This document shows, piece after piece, positions 9,015 through 18,225 of a stretch of DNA of 64,000 nt. Source of the stretch: Pseudanabaena galeata CCNP1313 (GTDB lineage: Bacteria > Cyanobacteriota > Cyanobacteriia > Pseudanabaenales > Pseudanabaenaceae); the NCBI RefSeq assembly GCF_029910235.1, contig NZ_CP112874.1, forward strand, positions 2,046,001 to 2,110,000, read 5' to 3'. The translations under genes and the position numbers were made by a program. Each line of letters starts with the position of its first letter. The first letter of the stretch is position 1. The notes beneath the pieces were generated by a model. That model was not told where the DNA came from and did not search any database. It saw only the letters and a list, made by a program, of their open reading frames with translations.

Positions 9015-9130
9015 TATAGCAATGTAAGTTTAGTTTAGGACATAAAACCAAAAAGATGAGTGGCGGCGCGAAACGCCGCCACTCATCTTTTTGGTTTTGA
9101 TTTGTCCTATCTATCTCTTGCGTTGCTATA
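9015..9130. mobile_element. Family B MITE (TATAGC ends)
   Basis: Ends TATAGCAATGTAAG and, inward on the other strand, TATAGCAACGCAAGAG. The middle is a hairpin of about 25 bp per arm, with ...GATGAGTGGCGGCG paired to its complement around a GAAA-type apex. It is nested in element J. Confidence 0.75.
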
Positions 9131-9134
9131 CAAA

Positions 9135-9227
9135 TATAGCTCTCCAAATGATTTGTAAGATTTGGAGGGTTGTGAGAGTGCCGCCCCGAAGGGGCGGCAC
9201 TCTCACAACCTATTTAGGATTGCTATA
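9135..9227. mobile_element. Family C MITE (TATAGC...CCTAAAT ends)
   Basis: A 93-bp element ending TATAGCAATCCTAAAT on the inward reading of the right side, with a central hairpin gtgccgccccgaaggggcgg. Copies occur at 41240-41331, 49096-49187 and 51101-51193. It lies four bases from the family B copy. Confidence 0.75.
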
Positions 9228-9262
9228 TGTAGGGATTTGGTTTAGTTCTACGTAACATCAGT

Positions 9263-9597
9263 TAATTAAGGCTTACTGGTGTAGGCAGAAACAGTTGATA
9301 TTAGAGGATTCTAAGGATTGCAAAAGCTGATAAAATGCAAGGGAAAAGCATAAAAGTAAGAAAAACCCTTGCACCAATAAAATTTTATGTGCCGACGTTC
9401 CTCCCTAGGACAACTATCATTCGAGAACTTCTATCTCCCATTTAGTGGAAAACTATCAGGAGAGAATCGATTGGTAAAACTTGTATAGCTAATACCATGG
9501 GAAAGTTTTGAGAGTGAACCCTATTTTCCCTCTTTTATAGATAGTGTCTTTTACAACCCATTCCCGATCGCAAAAAATGCTGATCAAAATTTAAGCC
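9263..9597. other. Upstream region of the exoprotein gene
   Basis: No gene or recognisable repeat after the end of element J. The 335 bases are AT-rich and presumably contain the promoter and leader of the secreted exoprotein gene. I could not assign -35/-10 boxes with confidence, and no clear Shine-Dalgarno precedes the ATG at 9598. Confidence 0.4.
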
Positions 9598-12500
9598 ATG
9601 AAACTCACTACTCGCTATATATCTATATCTAGTGTATTTGCCGTAAGCTATTTCACAGCTATATTCTCAGCAGTAGCACAGATTGTTCCCGATCAAACCC
9701 TGCCCATAAACTCTACAGTCTCTACAGATGGATTAACCCATACGATTAATGGGGGTACAACTAACGGCGTTAATCTTTATCACAGCTTGCAAGATTTCTC
9801 GGTTCCCACAAATAATATTGTTCATTTTAATAATGTAGCCAATGTCCAGAATATTTTGACACGAGTAACGGGAAACTCTGTCTCTAGTATTGATGGGATA
9901 GTTAGAGCTAATGGTGAGGCAAATCTCTTTCTACTCAATCCCAATGGGATTACATTTGGTGCAAATGCGAAGTTAGATATTGGTGGTACTTTTGTTGGGA
10001 GTACAGCAAGTAGTTTCAAGTTTTCTGATGGCAGCGAGTTTAGTGCCACTAATCCTCAAGCACCGCCTTTATTGACAACTAGCATTACCCTTGGATTGCA
10101 GTATGGTACAAGCAATGCAGGGGCAACGATTAGCAATCGGGGGAATCTTTTCGTGGGGCAGGATTTAGTTCTAAATGCTGACAACTTAGACTTGCAGGGA
10201 CAATTGCAAGCAGGTAGAGATCTCACATTACAAGCTCAAAATATTGCTATTATTCGCGATACTGTTAACAATCCATTTATGGCAGTTTCTGGTAGGGATT
10301 TGCTATTGCAAGGTGACCAATCTGTCGATATTTTTGCTTTAAGCGATCCTAATAGCGGTTTATGGTCGGGGGGAAATATACTGTTGCGATCGCTAAATCC
10401 TGTGATTGGTGACACTCATTTCTATGCTGGTGGCAACTTAAATGTTGAGAAATTGAATGGAACTATCGGTGATTTAATTAGCCCTAACGATCCCGTTATT
10501 CTAGCTAGTGGTAATGTAACGTTAGGCAACTATACAGGCGCATCGCTGCATATTTTAGCAGGAGGAAGCGTTACGCTTAATAATGTCACAATTAATGGCC
10601 CAGGGGCTGTTAATACTACGATCAACCCCAATAATGTAGCTTTGTTTAATGCCTCAAGAAGCTATGCAAATCTAGCAACATTTAGTTTGCCTGACTATCA
10701 AGCGATTAAAAACAGTGATGGTTCAATTCAGGATGTTGTCCCAGTACAAATTCCAATTGTGATTGATGGAAGTACACAGTCAACTTTGGATGTAAGAGCA
10801 GGAGTAGACTGGACAAAATTAGGAGGCTTGCCAACTAGTCCAGTAGTTTCAGGTGCTATCCCTGCTCCTCCACCTACCTATAGTAATCCCCCTGTTAGAT
10901 CTGACATTACAGTGACAGGTAATATTCGTATAAGTCAGCCGAGTGGATTGGTCTTATTGACTAACCAGTTTATGCCTAAGCCTTTGCAAGGTAATATCTC
11001 CGCCCAAGAAATTAATACTGGTACTAATATTGTTGGTGCTAATGCTGGGGATATTCGCATCTATGGGAGCGGTAATATTGCCCTTAATTCTAATTTGATC
11101 GCATATGCAGAACCAAATATTGGGAATGCAGGAAATGGAGGCTCAGTTGCGATCTCTTCTTATTCTGGCAATATTACAATGGATGCTGATTTATATACCG
11201 ACTCGTTCACCCTATCTGGGAATGCGAGCAATGGCGGTAAGATTTCATTCTCTTCTTATTCAGGGAAAATTATCCTAGATACTATATACATTGAATCTTC
11301 TTCTTTCTCTTATTCTGGTAACTCAGCAAATGCAGGATCAGTTTCTTTAATTTCTCATTCTGGCAATATTACGATCACTCGTCCGATTTGGAAATCACCC
11401 TCAGTTTCATTGGCTTTTGGTTCTTCTGGTGATGGTGGAGCAGTCTCTTTTGCTACTTACTCTGGTGATATCACTATCAAAAATGTCAGAAGTTTCTTTG
11501 GAGATACTGGTACTTATTTGGATGCTGGTACTTATTCAGGCTCTGCCTCTTCTGGTAATGGAGGATCATTTTCCTTGGCTTCCAATTCTGGCAATATCTT
11601 ACTAGTTGAAGCACCGTTAAACTCGTCTACAGCTTCGTATTCCCCATCGCTATTAGATCATTCTGGAAATGGCGGTGCGATTTCTTTAGCTACTGCTTCT
11701 GGCAATATTATGCTGGATAATTTGACCTTATACTCATACTCATTTGCACAATCTGCCAATTCTCGCAATGGAGGTGCAATTTCTCTGTATTCTGGATCTG
11801 GAAATATTCATTTAAACAGTTCTACATTGTCAGCTTATTCACTTGCTTCTGCGGCAAGTTCTCAGAATGGAGGAAGGGTCTTTATATCTGCCCCTAAGGG
11901 CAAGATTATCAGCACCCTAACTAGCTATATACTGTCATTCTCAATTTCCAAATTAGGAGCCAATAGTGGTAACGGTGGTGAAATCAACTTAGTCGCTAAA
12001 AATCAAATTAGCAATCTTGGTCTTTTTACATCGTCAGCTTTTGGTCGCGCAGGAACTGTAAATATCAATGGATTAGGTGATTTAGCGATCGCTAATCTTC
12101 AGGTAATTACGAGTAAAACCGTCAATTTCCCCAAACGCGCCTACGATATTAACGACCCAAACACTTTCATCACTACAATTTTTGGCTCTGGACAAAGTGG
12201 GCGATCGGGAGACGTTGTGATCACAGGATCAAATAATCTTATTTTTGACAATACGTTGATTTTGAGTACAACCCAAGGGCTTGACGATGCTGGCAATATT
12301 TTCATCACTAGCCCCAACAACATCACTTTCCAAAACAACAGTGATATTTCTAGCAATACCAGTAGTAAGGGTAATGCTGGGAATATCGCCGTTAACGCAG
12401 GGCGAGATCTTGTTTTCAAAGACAACAGTCAAATTAATGCTCAAACTAGTAATGAAGGCAAAGCAGGAAATATCGATCTTAGGGCAGTAAATTCAATTCT

Positions 12501-13452
12501 CTTTACTTCGGGTACTGGCTTATTTGCAAATACAACACTAGGCTCTACAGGAGATGGCGGCAATATTACCATCGATCCACAGTATGTCACCCTTCAAGAT
12601 GGAGCAACGATCGCTGTTGGTAGTCTGGGGTCTGGGCTTGGTGGAAATATTAGCATATTTGCCAATTATCTCTCTCTACTTAATGGTTCTTCCATTACTG
12701 CCTCAACCAATAGTACAGATGGAGGCAACATTACTTTGAATGTCCCATCAATACTGCTTCTACGCTATGCCAGTAATATCACTACAACTGCAGGGAACGC
12801 GAGTGCAGGGGGCAATGGTGGCAATATCAATATTAATGCAGGTTTCATCGCTGCGGTTAAGGGAGAAAATAGCGATATCTCGGCTAATGCTTTTACAGGC
12901 AATGGTGGCAATATTAATATCACCACCAATGGTATTTACGGTTTAGAGTTCCGTCAGCAACTGACATCCTTTAGCGACATTACGGCTAGTTCTCAATTCG
13001 GTTTACAGGGAAATGTTCTGGTTACTACCCCTGAAATTGATCCTAGTCGCGGACTAATGACTTTACCTCTTAATCTGGCTGATCCATCTAAGCAAATTAG
13101 TCAAAGTTGCCCTGTTGGAGGAAGTTTATCGAATCAAGAAAATCGTTTTACGATTTCTGGAAGAGGTGGTTTGCCTAAGAGTCCTAGTGATGAGCTTACT
13201 AGTATTCAACCTCTAGTAGAGTTAGCAGAACTTGTGCCGAGTAGCTCTAATCAAATCTCTACAGTAGAAGGAGCAGTGCGAAACGTTATCCCTTCTACTA
13301 TGGAACAGAATCAGGAGGTAATAAAAGAATCTTCAAAATTTATTGTGGAAGCGAATGCGATCGCTAGGGATAATCAAGGCAGACTGCAACTGATAGCAGA
13401 TCCCAATCCTCTTAGTCCATCCTTGTCCCTGTTTTCTTGTACAACCTATTGA
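9598..13452 (+). CDS. Two-partner-secretion exoprotein (filamentous haemagglutinin type)
   Basis: 1284 residues with a signal peptide (about 1-28, cleaved near AVAQ). A TPS/haemagglutination-activity domain (about 30-140) carries the NPNGI motif (114-118). The rest is a long right-handed beta helix built of repeats such as [24 protein letters not shown] and NGGAISL, very rich in Ser, Gly and Asn. The end has the cyanobacterial C-terminal block QSCPVGG...[10 protein letters not shown]. Such proteins cross the outer membrane through a TpsB (Omp85-like) pore and act in adhesion or surface interaction. No tpsB gene lies within this window, so its partner must be elsewhere. The stop codon overlaps the end of a J-type repeat. 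Confidence 0.9.
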   Translation: MKLTTRYISISSVFAVSYFTAIFSAVAQIVPDQTLPINSTVSTDGLTHTINGGTTNGVNLYHSLQDFSVPTNNIVHFNNVANVQNILTRVTGNSVSSIDGIVRANGEANLFLLNPNGITFGANAKLDIGGTFVGSTASSFKFSDGSEFSATNPQAPPLLTTSITLGLQYGTSNAGATISNRGNLFVGQDLVLNADNLDLQGQLQAGRDLTLQAQNIAIIRDTVNNPFMAVSGRDLLLQGDQSVDIFALSDPNSGLWSGGNILLRSLNPVIGDTHFYAGGNLNVEKLNGTIGDLISPNDPVILASGNVTLGNYTGASLHILAGGSVTLNNVTINGPGAVNTTINPNNVALFNASRSYANLATFSLPDYQAIKNSDGSIQDVVPVQIPIVIDGSTQSTLDVRAGVDWTKLGGLPTSPVVSGAIPAPPPTYSNPPVRSDITVTGNIRISQPSGLVLLTNQFMPKPLQGNISAQEINTGTNIVGANAGDIRIYGSGNIALNSNLIAYAEPNIGNAGNGGSVAISSYSGNITMDADLYTDSFTLSGNASNGGKISFSSYSGKIILDTIYIESSSFSYSGNSANAGSVSLISHSGNITITRPIWKSPSVSLAFGSSGDGGAVSFATYSGDITIKNVRSFFGDTGTYLDAGTYSGSASSGNGGSFSLASNSGNILLVEAPLNSSTASYSPSLLDHSGNGGAISLATASGNIMLDNLTLYSYSFAQSANSRNGGAISLYSGSGNIHLNSSTLSAYSLASAASSQNGGRVFISAPKGKIISTLTSYILSFSISKLGANSGNGGEINLVAKNQISNLGLFTSSAFGRAGTVNINGLGDLAIANLQVITSKTVNFPKRAYDINDPNTFITTIFGSGQSGRSGDVVITGSNNLIFDNTLILSTTQGLDDAGNIFITSPNNITFQNNSDISSNTSSKGNAGNIAVNAGRDLVFKDNSQINAQTSNEGKAGNIDLRAVNSILFTSGTGLFANTTLGSTGDGGNITIDPQYVTLQDGATIAVGSLGSGLGGNISIFANYLSLLNGSSITASTNSTDGGNITLNVPSILLLRYASNITTTAGNASAGGNGGNININAGFIAAVKGENSDISANAFTGNGGNINITTNGIYGLEFRQQLTSFSDITASSQFGLQGNVLVTTPEIDPSRGLMTLPLNLADPSKQISQSCPVGGSLSNQENRFTISGRGGLPKSPSDELTSIQPLVELAELVPSSSNQISTVEGAVRNVIPSTMEQNQEVIKESSKFIVEANAIARDNQGRLQLIADPNPLSPSLSLFSCTTY

Positions 13453-13555
13453 CTGATGTTGCATGGAAAGCTGAGATTGAGGCTTATTGAGGCTTGGAGA
13501 CCCTACCTTTCAAATATGTAGGAATTTGGCCTCCAAATCCTCTTTTAGGATGATA
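13452..13555. repeat. Partial J-type repeat at the exoprotein stop codon
   Basis: Starts ACTGATGTTGCATGG, continues with GAGATTGAGGC and resembles the left half of the element at 8949. Its first base is the last base of the exoprotein TGA stop. No matching right end is clear. Confidence 0.5.
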
Positions 13556-13577
13556 TGGAAACATGATGACGATCTTT

Positions 13578-13692
13578 TATAGCAACGCAAGAGATAGATA
13601 GGACAAATCAAACCCAAAAAGATGAGTGGCGGCGCTTCGCGCCGCCACTCATCTTTTTGGGTTTATGTCCTAAGCAAAACTTACATTACTAT
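13578..13692. mobile_element. Family B MITE abutting a family A MITE
   Basis: TATAGCAACGCAAGAG end, a hairpin with AAAAAGATGAGTGGCGGCGC arms around TTC, and a right end CTTACATTACTAT that varies by one base from other copies. It runs straight into the family A element at 13695. Confidence 0.7.
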
Positions 13693-13694
13693 TG

Positions 13695-13805
13695 ACGTGA
13701 GTTCGATACAGCCATTTGCGTCGTGCGAAGCACGACGCAAATGGCGAAAAATGGTAAGAATCGCTTAGCGATTCTTACCATTTTTCGCTTTCGTCGAACT
13801 GACGT
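13695..13805. mobile_element. Family A MITE (111 bp)
   Basis: Complete element with ACGTGAGTTCGATA and ACGTCAGTTCGACGA ends and both internal hairpins. The flanks (actattg / tatattg) match at 5 of 7 positions, so the target duplication has decayed or the element landed in the end of the family B copy. Confidence 0.8.
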
Positions 13806-13966
13806 TATATTGAGTGAGGCATTCATTAAGGGGGTAAAGTAGCATCACTTAGAAGCCTAGTTTCTGATCAACACAGTAGAATTGTTAAACATTCCTTAAT
13901 GCGTTATTCGCAACAAATCAAGGCAAACCAATCTATGATTTTAGTCAACCTGTAGACTGATGTGTT

Positions 13967-14614
13967 ATGCAAACAAATCGTAAACCTTATACACAATCAC
14001 AGATTTCAGCTTGGTTGCGCGGACTCATGAGCGTAGCCCTCGCAGACAATGAATACAGTGAGCAAGAGCGTACCCTTTTCGATCAGATTAGTCATAGTGA
14101 CGAATGGGGAGAAGAAATAACAATTTCTAATTTTGAACCGATTAGCGCTCAAGACTTAGTTGACGCTTTGGGTAGCGATCGCGCAGTAGGCGAAAACTTT
14201 TTGCGAATGGCTGTGATGATGGCTCTTGCCGATGGTCAATATACAGATACTGAAGATCAGGTCATCCAAGGGTTTTGCAAAGCGCTCAACCAAGAAGTCA
14301 AGCCCATAAACGATTTACGCAAAAATCTAGAAGCCAACTCTCAACATGAAGAACATCACCCTAGTGTATTAGAGCCTGTTAAAGAATGGCTTGACCATAT
14401 GGATATTCATGATTCACGCCTTGCTAATTTAATCTGTAAGGTTGTTCCTGCACAATGTCCTTTTGAACGAGATGTTGTCTTGTTTGGACGTAAAATCATG
14501 CATATACCTGCCATGTGTGAAATTAATCCTCTCTACGATCAACTGGTTGGGTTACGTTTTCGATCGCTAAGTTATCTTGCAGACAAAGGTGAAGACATTT
14601 CCAAATATTGTTAG
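13967..14614 (+). CDS. TerB-like protein with Mo-dependent nitrogenase C-terminal domain
   Basis: 215 residues in two parts. Residues about 10-110 are helical and TerB-like (LRGLMSVALADNEYSEQE and MMALADGQYTDTEDQVIQGF, the paired acidic helices of TerB). Residues about 140-210 (WLDHMDIHDSRLANLICKVV, ending LRFRSLSYL) match the cyanobacterial Mo-dependent nitrogenase C-terminal domain (PF06967), which often occurs away from nif genes. No nif gene is present in this window, so the annotation does not imply nitrogen fixation. The role is unknown; metal-stress or membrane-associated functions are suggested only by the TerB part. A family B repeat begins at the base after the stop codon. Confidence 0.75.
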   Translation: MQTNRKPYTQSQISAWLRGLMSVALADNEYSEQERTLFDQISHSDEWGEEITISNFEPISAQDLVDALGSDRAVGENFLRMAVMMALADGQYTDTEDQVIQGFCKALNQEVKPINDLRKNLEANSQHEEHHPSVLEPVKEWLDHMDIHDSRLANLICKVVPAQCPFERDVVLFGRKIMHIPAMCEINPLYDQLVGLRFRSLSYLADKGEDISKYC

Positions 14615-14730
14615 TATAGCTATAGCCACTCTTGTTAGGACACAAACCCCAAGAAGCGAGTGGCGGCGCTTCGCACCGCCACTCGCTTCTTGGGGTTTGG
14701 CTTGTCCTATTGAAAGTGACTACAGCTATA
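14615..14730. mobile_element. Family B MITE variant
   Basis: Begins TATAGCTATAGCCACT at the base after a stop codon and ends TGACTACAGCTATA. The hairpin arms (CCCCAAGAAGCGAGTGGCGG and complement) differ from other copies but are perfectly matched to each other. Confidence 0.7.
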
Positions 14731-14878
14731 ACTGACGTTGCGGGGAAGTTTCTAAAGTAGGAGTGAGTTTGATACCAATTCATGCAGGTAAATACAAACG
14801 ATAGGAACTCTGCACATAATCCACAGACCGCAAGCAAAGAGTTCTAATCTTTTCCCATGCTACGGACTACCTAATCAA

Positions 14879-14989
14879 ACGTGAGTTCGATATAGCCATT
14901 TGCGGCGTGCTTCGCACGCCGCAAATGGCGAAAAATGGGAAGAATCGCTAAGCGATTCTTCCCATTTTTCGCTTTCGTCGAACTGACGT
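14879..14989. mobile_element. Family A MITE adjacent to its putative parent IS
   Basis: Complete 111-bp copy flanked by TAATCAA at 14872-14878 and 14990-14996. The right-hand TAATCAA is also the left flank of the IS982-type element, and a third TAATCAA follows that element at 16000-16006. Confidence 0.9.
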
Positions 14990-14996
14990 TAATCAA

Positions 14997-15999
14997 ACGT
15001 CAGTTCGACGGAGTAGACAAAAGCAAAAGAAAAGCTGAGACTAGGTTTGACAAACTAAAAGCCTCAGCAATATGAACAGTATCGTATCGCACTTGGATAT
15101 CACGCGAATCTTCTGTGAAGTGGATGATTTTTGCCAAAGCTTTGAAAAACACTGGCAAGAGCAACCAATGTTGCCATCAATGCAGGGAGAAAGGAAAAGT
15201 CGCTCAAGAATGAGGTTGAGTGAAGTGATGACCATCGCGATCGCCTTTCATGGGTCAGGATACAAGACCTTCAAAGACTTCTATACCCTAACTGTAATAC
15301 CGTTTTGGCGGAAAGCATTTCCCCACTTGGTAAGCTACACCCGCTTTGTCGAGCTAATGCCTTGGACAATGATGTTGTTATGTTGCTTTCTGCATACCCG
15401 CAAAGGCGAAGTGACAGGAATATCATTCATCGACTCCACACCGATCAATGTCTGTGTACCATGCCGTGCCCATGCCCATAAAGTATTCAAAGGTATGGTC
15501 AATTGGGGCAAAAACTCAGTGGGATGGCACTTTGGCTTCAAGCTACATTTGATTATCAATGACAAAGGGGAATTGCTTGCCTTCAAGCTCACACCAGCCA
15601 ATATTGATGACCGACAACCTGTGCCTGAGATGGCTCAAGACCTCTTTGGTCAATTGTTTGGTGACCGTGGTTATATCTCCCAAAAGTTGTTTGAGAAGCT
15701 CTATGAACAAGGTTTACAACTGATTACTAAGCGCAAGAAAAATATGAAAAACTGTTTGGTCAAGTTGATTGATAAGATTTTGCTGCGTAAGCGCGCAATT
15801 ATTGAGTCCGTCAATGACCAACTCAAAAACATTTCTCAGATTGAGCATTCAAGACATCGCAGTTTTTTTAATTTTCTTGTCAACCTTTTAGCTGGGTTGG
15901 TTGCTTATACATATCGAGAGACTAAACCTGCTTTAGATCTTCTCTTCAAAGGCTTGCCTGCTCTTCCTCCTGCCATCTTTTAGTGCGTCGAACTCACGT
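14997..15999 (+). mobile_element. IS982-family insertion sequence, apparently intact
   Basis: 1003 bp with terminal inverted repeats ACGTCAGTTCGACG (left) and ACGTGAGTTCGACG (right, read inward), one mismatch in 14. It is flanked by 7-bp TAATCAA duplications. It carries one full-length transposase. Its ends are the ends of the family A MITEs scattered through the window, so it is a plausible source of the transposase that moves them. Confidence 0.9.
15072..15983 (+). CDS. IS982-family transposase
   Basis: 303 residues, full length for the family. The conserved N-terminal block RMRLSEVMTIAIAFHGSGY is characteristic of IS982. The DDE triad is visible as D121 (SFIDSTPINVC), D198 (LFGDRGYIS) and E245 (KRAIIESVNDQ). 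It catalyses cut-and-paste or copy-out transposition of DNA ending in the ACGTSAGTTCGA repeat. No frameshift or stop interrupts the frame and both ends are intact, so activity is possible. The stop lies just inside the right terminal repeat. Confidence 0.93.
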   Translation: MNSIVSHLDITRIFCEVDDFCQSFEKHWQEQPMLPSMQGERKSRSRMRLSEVMTIAIAFHGSGYKTFKDFYTLTVIPFWRKAFPHLVSYTRFVELMPWTMMLLCCFLHTRKGEVTGISFIDSTPINVCVPCRAHAHKVFKGMVNWGKNSVGWHFGFKLHLIINDKGELLAFKLTPANIDDRQPVPEMAQDLFGQLFGDRGYISQKLFEKLYEQGLQLITKRKKNMKNCLVKLIDKILLRKRAIIESVNDQLKNISQIEHSRHRSFFNFLVNLLAGLVAYTYRETKPALDLLFKGLPALPPAIF

Positions 16000-16069
16000 T
16001 AATCAAGATATTCAAGCTTAGCTAAAGTTTGAATCATGGCTTTGAGACTCAAAGCTTTAAGACTCTTCC

Positions 16070-16606
16070 CTATTCCAAACACAATAGATTAAACACATCA
16101 TCCACTGTCACCTGCCAGTTTAAAACATCCAAAATAGGCAAAACATCTGCACCAGACATTTTTTCAGGGAAGCGATCGCCTTGGTAAACCATAATCAAAT
16201 CTTGCACTGGGGAAATTAGCCAACCAAGCTCAGAACCATTGGTAATAGCCGAACTGATTTTGTTCATTACCCGCAAAGGCGATTGATCGGGCGAGAGAAT
16301 CTCAATAATCCAATCAGGAGCAATAGGAGCCGCATTAGCAACTCGTTTATTTTCCAAAAAAGGAATATTCGCCCAACGCATCACCGCAATGTCAGGCACA
16401 ATCGATATATCGCCAAAATTACAGCGCAACTCAGGGAAAGCAAAAGCAAGTTTTTGAGGCTTACCAATTAGATTAATCGCAGTTGCAATTTCTGCCTGTA
16501 AAGTACTGTGTTGAAGTTGAGGAAAAGGTTTCTGATAAATTTGACCATCAATATATTCACTAGCAGGTTTAGTTTCTGGTAAAGCATAAAACTCTTTGAT
16601 CGCCAT
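16070..16606 (-). CDS. Uma2-family (DUF820) endonuclease-like protein
   Basis: 178 residues with the Uma2/DUF820 layout: ASEYIDGQIYQKP near the start, the PD-(D/E)xK-like core IVPDIAVMRW and then APDWIIEILSPDQSP, with the acidic D and E positions kept. The family is greatly expanded in cyanobacteria. Its biological role is unclear; proposed links include DNA handling and mobile DNA. A second member lies at 44868-45566. Start at the ATG at 16606. Confidence 0.85.
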   Translation of the reverse strand: MAIKEFYALPETKPASEYIDGQIYQKPFPQLQHSTLQAEIATAINLIGKPQKLAFAFPELRCNFGDISIVPDIAVMRWANIPFLENKRVANAAPIAPDWIIEILSPDQSPLRVMNKISSAITNGSELGWLISPVQDLIMVYQGDRFPEKMSGADVLPILDVLNWQVTVDDVFNLLCLE

Positions 16607-16662
16607 TATCTAAACCTCCATAGGACTCAGAAAGCTCATTATAGGCACTATATCAAAAAAAA

Positions 16663-16693
16663 TAGAGTGGCGGCGCTACGCGCCGCCGCTCTA
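16663..16693. terminator. Terminator at the glcE stop codon
   Basis: 14-bp arms with one wobble (TAGAGTGGCGGCGC and its partner) around TAC. The arm contains the glcE stop codon, and an A-run (T-run on the transcript) follows on the minus strand. Confidence 0.75.
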
Positions 16694-18076
16694 TGAATAC
16701 AATCGATCGCAACTGAGCAAACCCCTAGGATCGAATTGCCGTTGAATCTTAAGCATCAGATCCCGCGCATTACCGCGATAACCCCAGACATTTTCGAGAT
16801 TAGAGTTATCTCCTAAAGTTCCATTGCCAAACTTTAAAGCTTGGGGTGCTTCCAAAATTGACAGAAAACCGCCGCAGGATTCGGCAATACTTCTCACTTT
16901 AGCGATTTGCAAAGCGATCGCCCCTAAATCCTGTACATCCTCCACACGCAAAATCCCTAAACCACTACCAGTATGGATTTGCAAATAATAGGATTGAGCA
17001 TCAAAAATTTGTTCGCATTCCTTGAGAAATGACACGCTAGCCGATGGCATTAGACCTAGCTTACAAACTACAGAAGTACTCTCAGGAGATTGCTCCAAAT
17101 TACGCAACTCATCTTGCCAAATCAGAATTTCTAATAACTCCCAAAATTCCTTCGCTTCACCTAAAATCTGCACTTCTAAATTTAATTCTTTAGCAAGTGT
17201 GGCAATGCGATCGCACTGCTCGATTACACTAGCTTTGAGGCTAGCAAATTGTAGAACTAAGCCGATACCCTCTCCCAAACCAAGATCGGCGATCGCAGTT
17301 GCTGATAGTAAATCGCAAGCAGTGGGCGTAAGTACCGAGGTACTAATTTTTTGTTGGGCTTGAGCGATCGATTCCGCAGTCCCAGTAACTACCACAATTT
17401 GCGTATATTCAGGCAGAGGATAGAGCCGAAAGGTCACACTCGCGGCAATGCCCAAAGTTCCGTAAGAACCCGTTAATAATTTCATCAGGTCATAGCCAGC
17501 CACGTTCTTGACTACGCGCCCACCCGCTTTTGCCAACTCGCCATCACTGCGTACAAACTCAATTCCTAAACACATATCACGCACACTGTTGTAGCGATGT
17601 CGCAATGAACCTGCACTACCTGTTGCTAAAATGCCGCCAATCGTGGCTTCAGCACTGTAAGGAGGATCGATCGCTAAAAATTGTCCTTCTTTAGCTAAGA
17701 CTGTTTGCAAATCCTGATATTTCACGCCCGACTCAACTGTGACTGTGAGATCGCCAACACAATGTTCAATCACCCGATTTAACTTAGCTGTGCTGATCAC
17801 CAGATCCGCACGACTGACTAAGCCGCCCCAGTCTAACTTCGTGGCACTCCCACAGGGCAGCACACGCAAACGGTGTTCGTATGCTAAAGCGATCGCCCTC
17901 GATAGTTCCGAGATCGTCTGAGGATAAAGCACAGATGCTGGCGGTAGACTATCAGGGGTGAGACTAGCTACAACTCGTTCGTGTAAATTGGGGGCTAAGC
18001 GATCAAATAAAACAACACTTTCGACTCCAAGTAAGTCAGTGAATAAAGCAATCAGTTGATTATCAGCAAGTCTCAC
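16691..18076 (-). CDS. glcE: GlcE-like FAD-binding subunit of glycolate dehydrogenase
   Basis: 461 residues. The FAD_binding_4 domain begins near residue 50 (PQTISELSRAIALAYEHRLR), with the flavin-contact segment LPCGSATKLDWGG and the later block IDPPYSAEATIGGILATGS and GGRVVKNVAGYDLMKLLTGS, all typical of GlcD/GlcE. The short length and diverged C-terminus fit GlcE rather than GlcD. In cyanobacteria it contributes to photorespiratory glycolate oxidation. glcD and glcF are not in this window. The gene ends in a hairpin that overlaps its stop. Distinction from other FAD-linked oxidases is good but not certain. Confidence 0.8.
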   Translation of the reverse strand: MRLADNQLIALFTDLLGVESVVLFDRLAPNLHERVVASLTPDSLPPASVLYPQTISELSRAIALAYEHRLRVLPCGSATKLDWGGLVSRADLVISTAKLNRVIEHCVGDLTVTVESGVKYQDLQTVLAKEGQFLAIDPPYSAEATIGGILATGSAGSLRHRYNSVRDMCLGIEFVRSDGELAKAGGRVVKNVAGYDLMKLLTGSYGTLGIAASVTFRLYPLPEYTQIVVVTGTAESIAQAQQKISTSVLTPTACDLLSATAIADLGLGEGIGLVLQFASLKASVIEQCDRIATLAKELNLEVQILGEAKEFWELLEILIWQDELRNLEQSPESTSVVCKLGLMPSASVSFLKECEQIFDAQSYYLQIHTGSGLGILRVEDVQDLGAIALQIAKVRSIAESCGGFLSILEAPQALKFGNGTLGDNSNLENVWGYRGNARDLMLKIQRQFDPRGLLSCDRLYS

Positions 18077-18116
18077 AAAATTAATGTCCGTACATACCTA
18101 GTTCTACAATTTAATA

Positions 18117-18167
18117 AAGAATAGATTTTTGATGGTGCGGCGGAGGCAGCATCAAAAATCTATTCTT
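18117..18167. terminator. Hairpin between spkB and glcE
   Basis: 18-bp perfect arms (AAGAATAGATTTTTGATG and complement) around a GC-rich 15-nt loop. It lies between two minus-strand genes, downstream of the kinase. Confidence 0.6.
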
Positions 18168-18225
18168 GGTTTTATGGGCAAATCCCTAATATTGGAGCAG
18201 TAATTTTGTTACCCCAGTATATTTT

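Larger units (their letters stand above)
8949..9262. mobile_element. Composite palindromic element J with two nested MITEs
   Basis: Inverted ends ACTGATGTTACG (8949-8960) and CGTAACATCAGT (9251-9262), flanked by the direct repeat TAATT (8944-8948 and 9263-9267). Two other MITEs (9015-9130 and 9135-9227) sit inside it. Related half-elements start at 13452 and 14731. Confidence 0.65.

Noticed and set aside
13967-14614. Reading the TerB-fusion gene as evidence for nitrogen fixation
   Set aside because: The C-terminal domain name comes from nitrogenase-associated proteins, but no nif structural gene is present here and the domain occurs in non-fixers.
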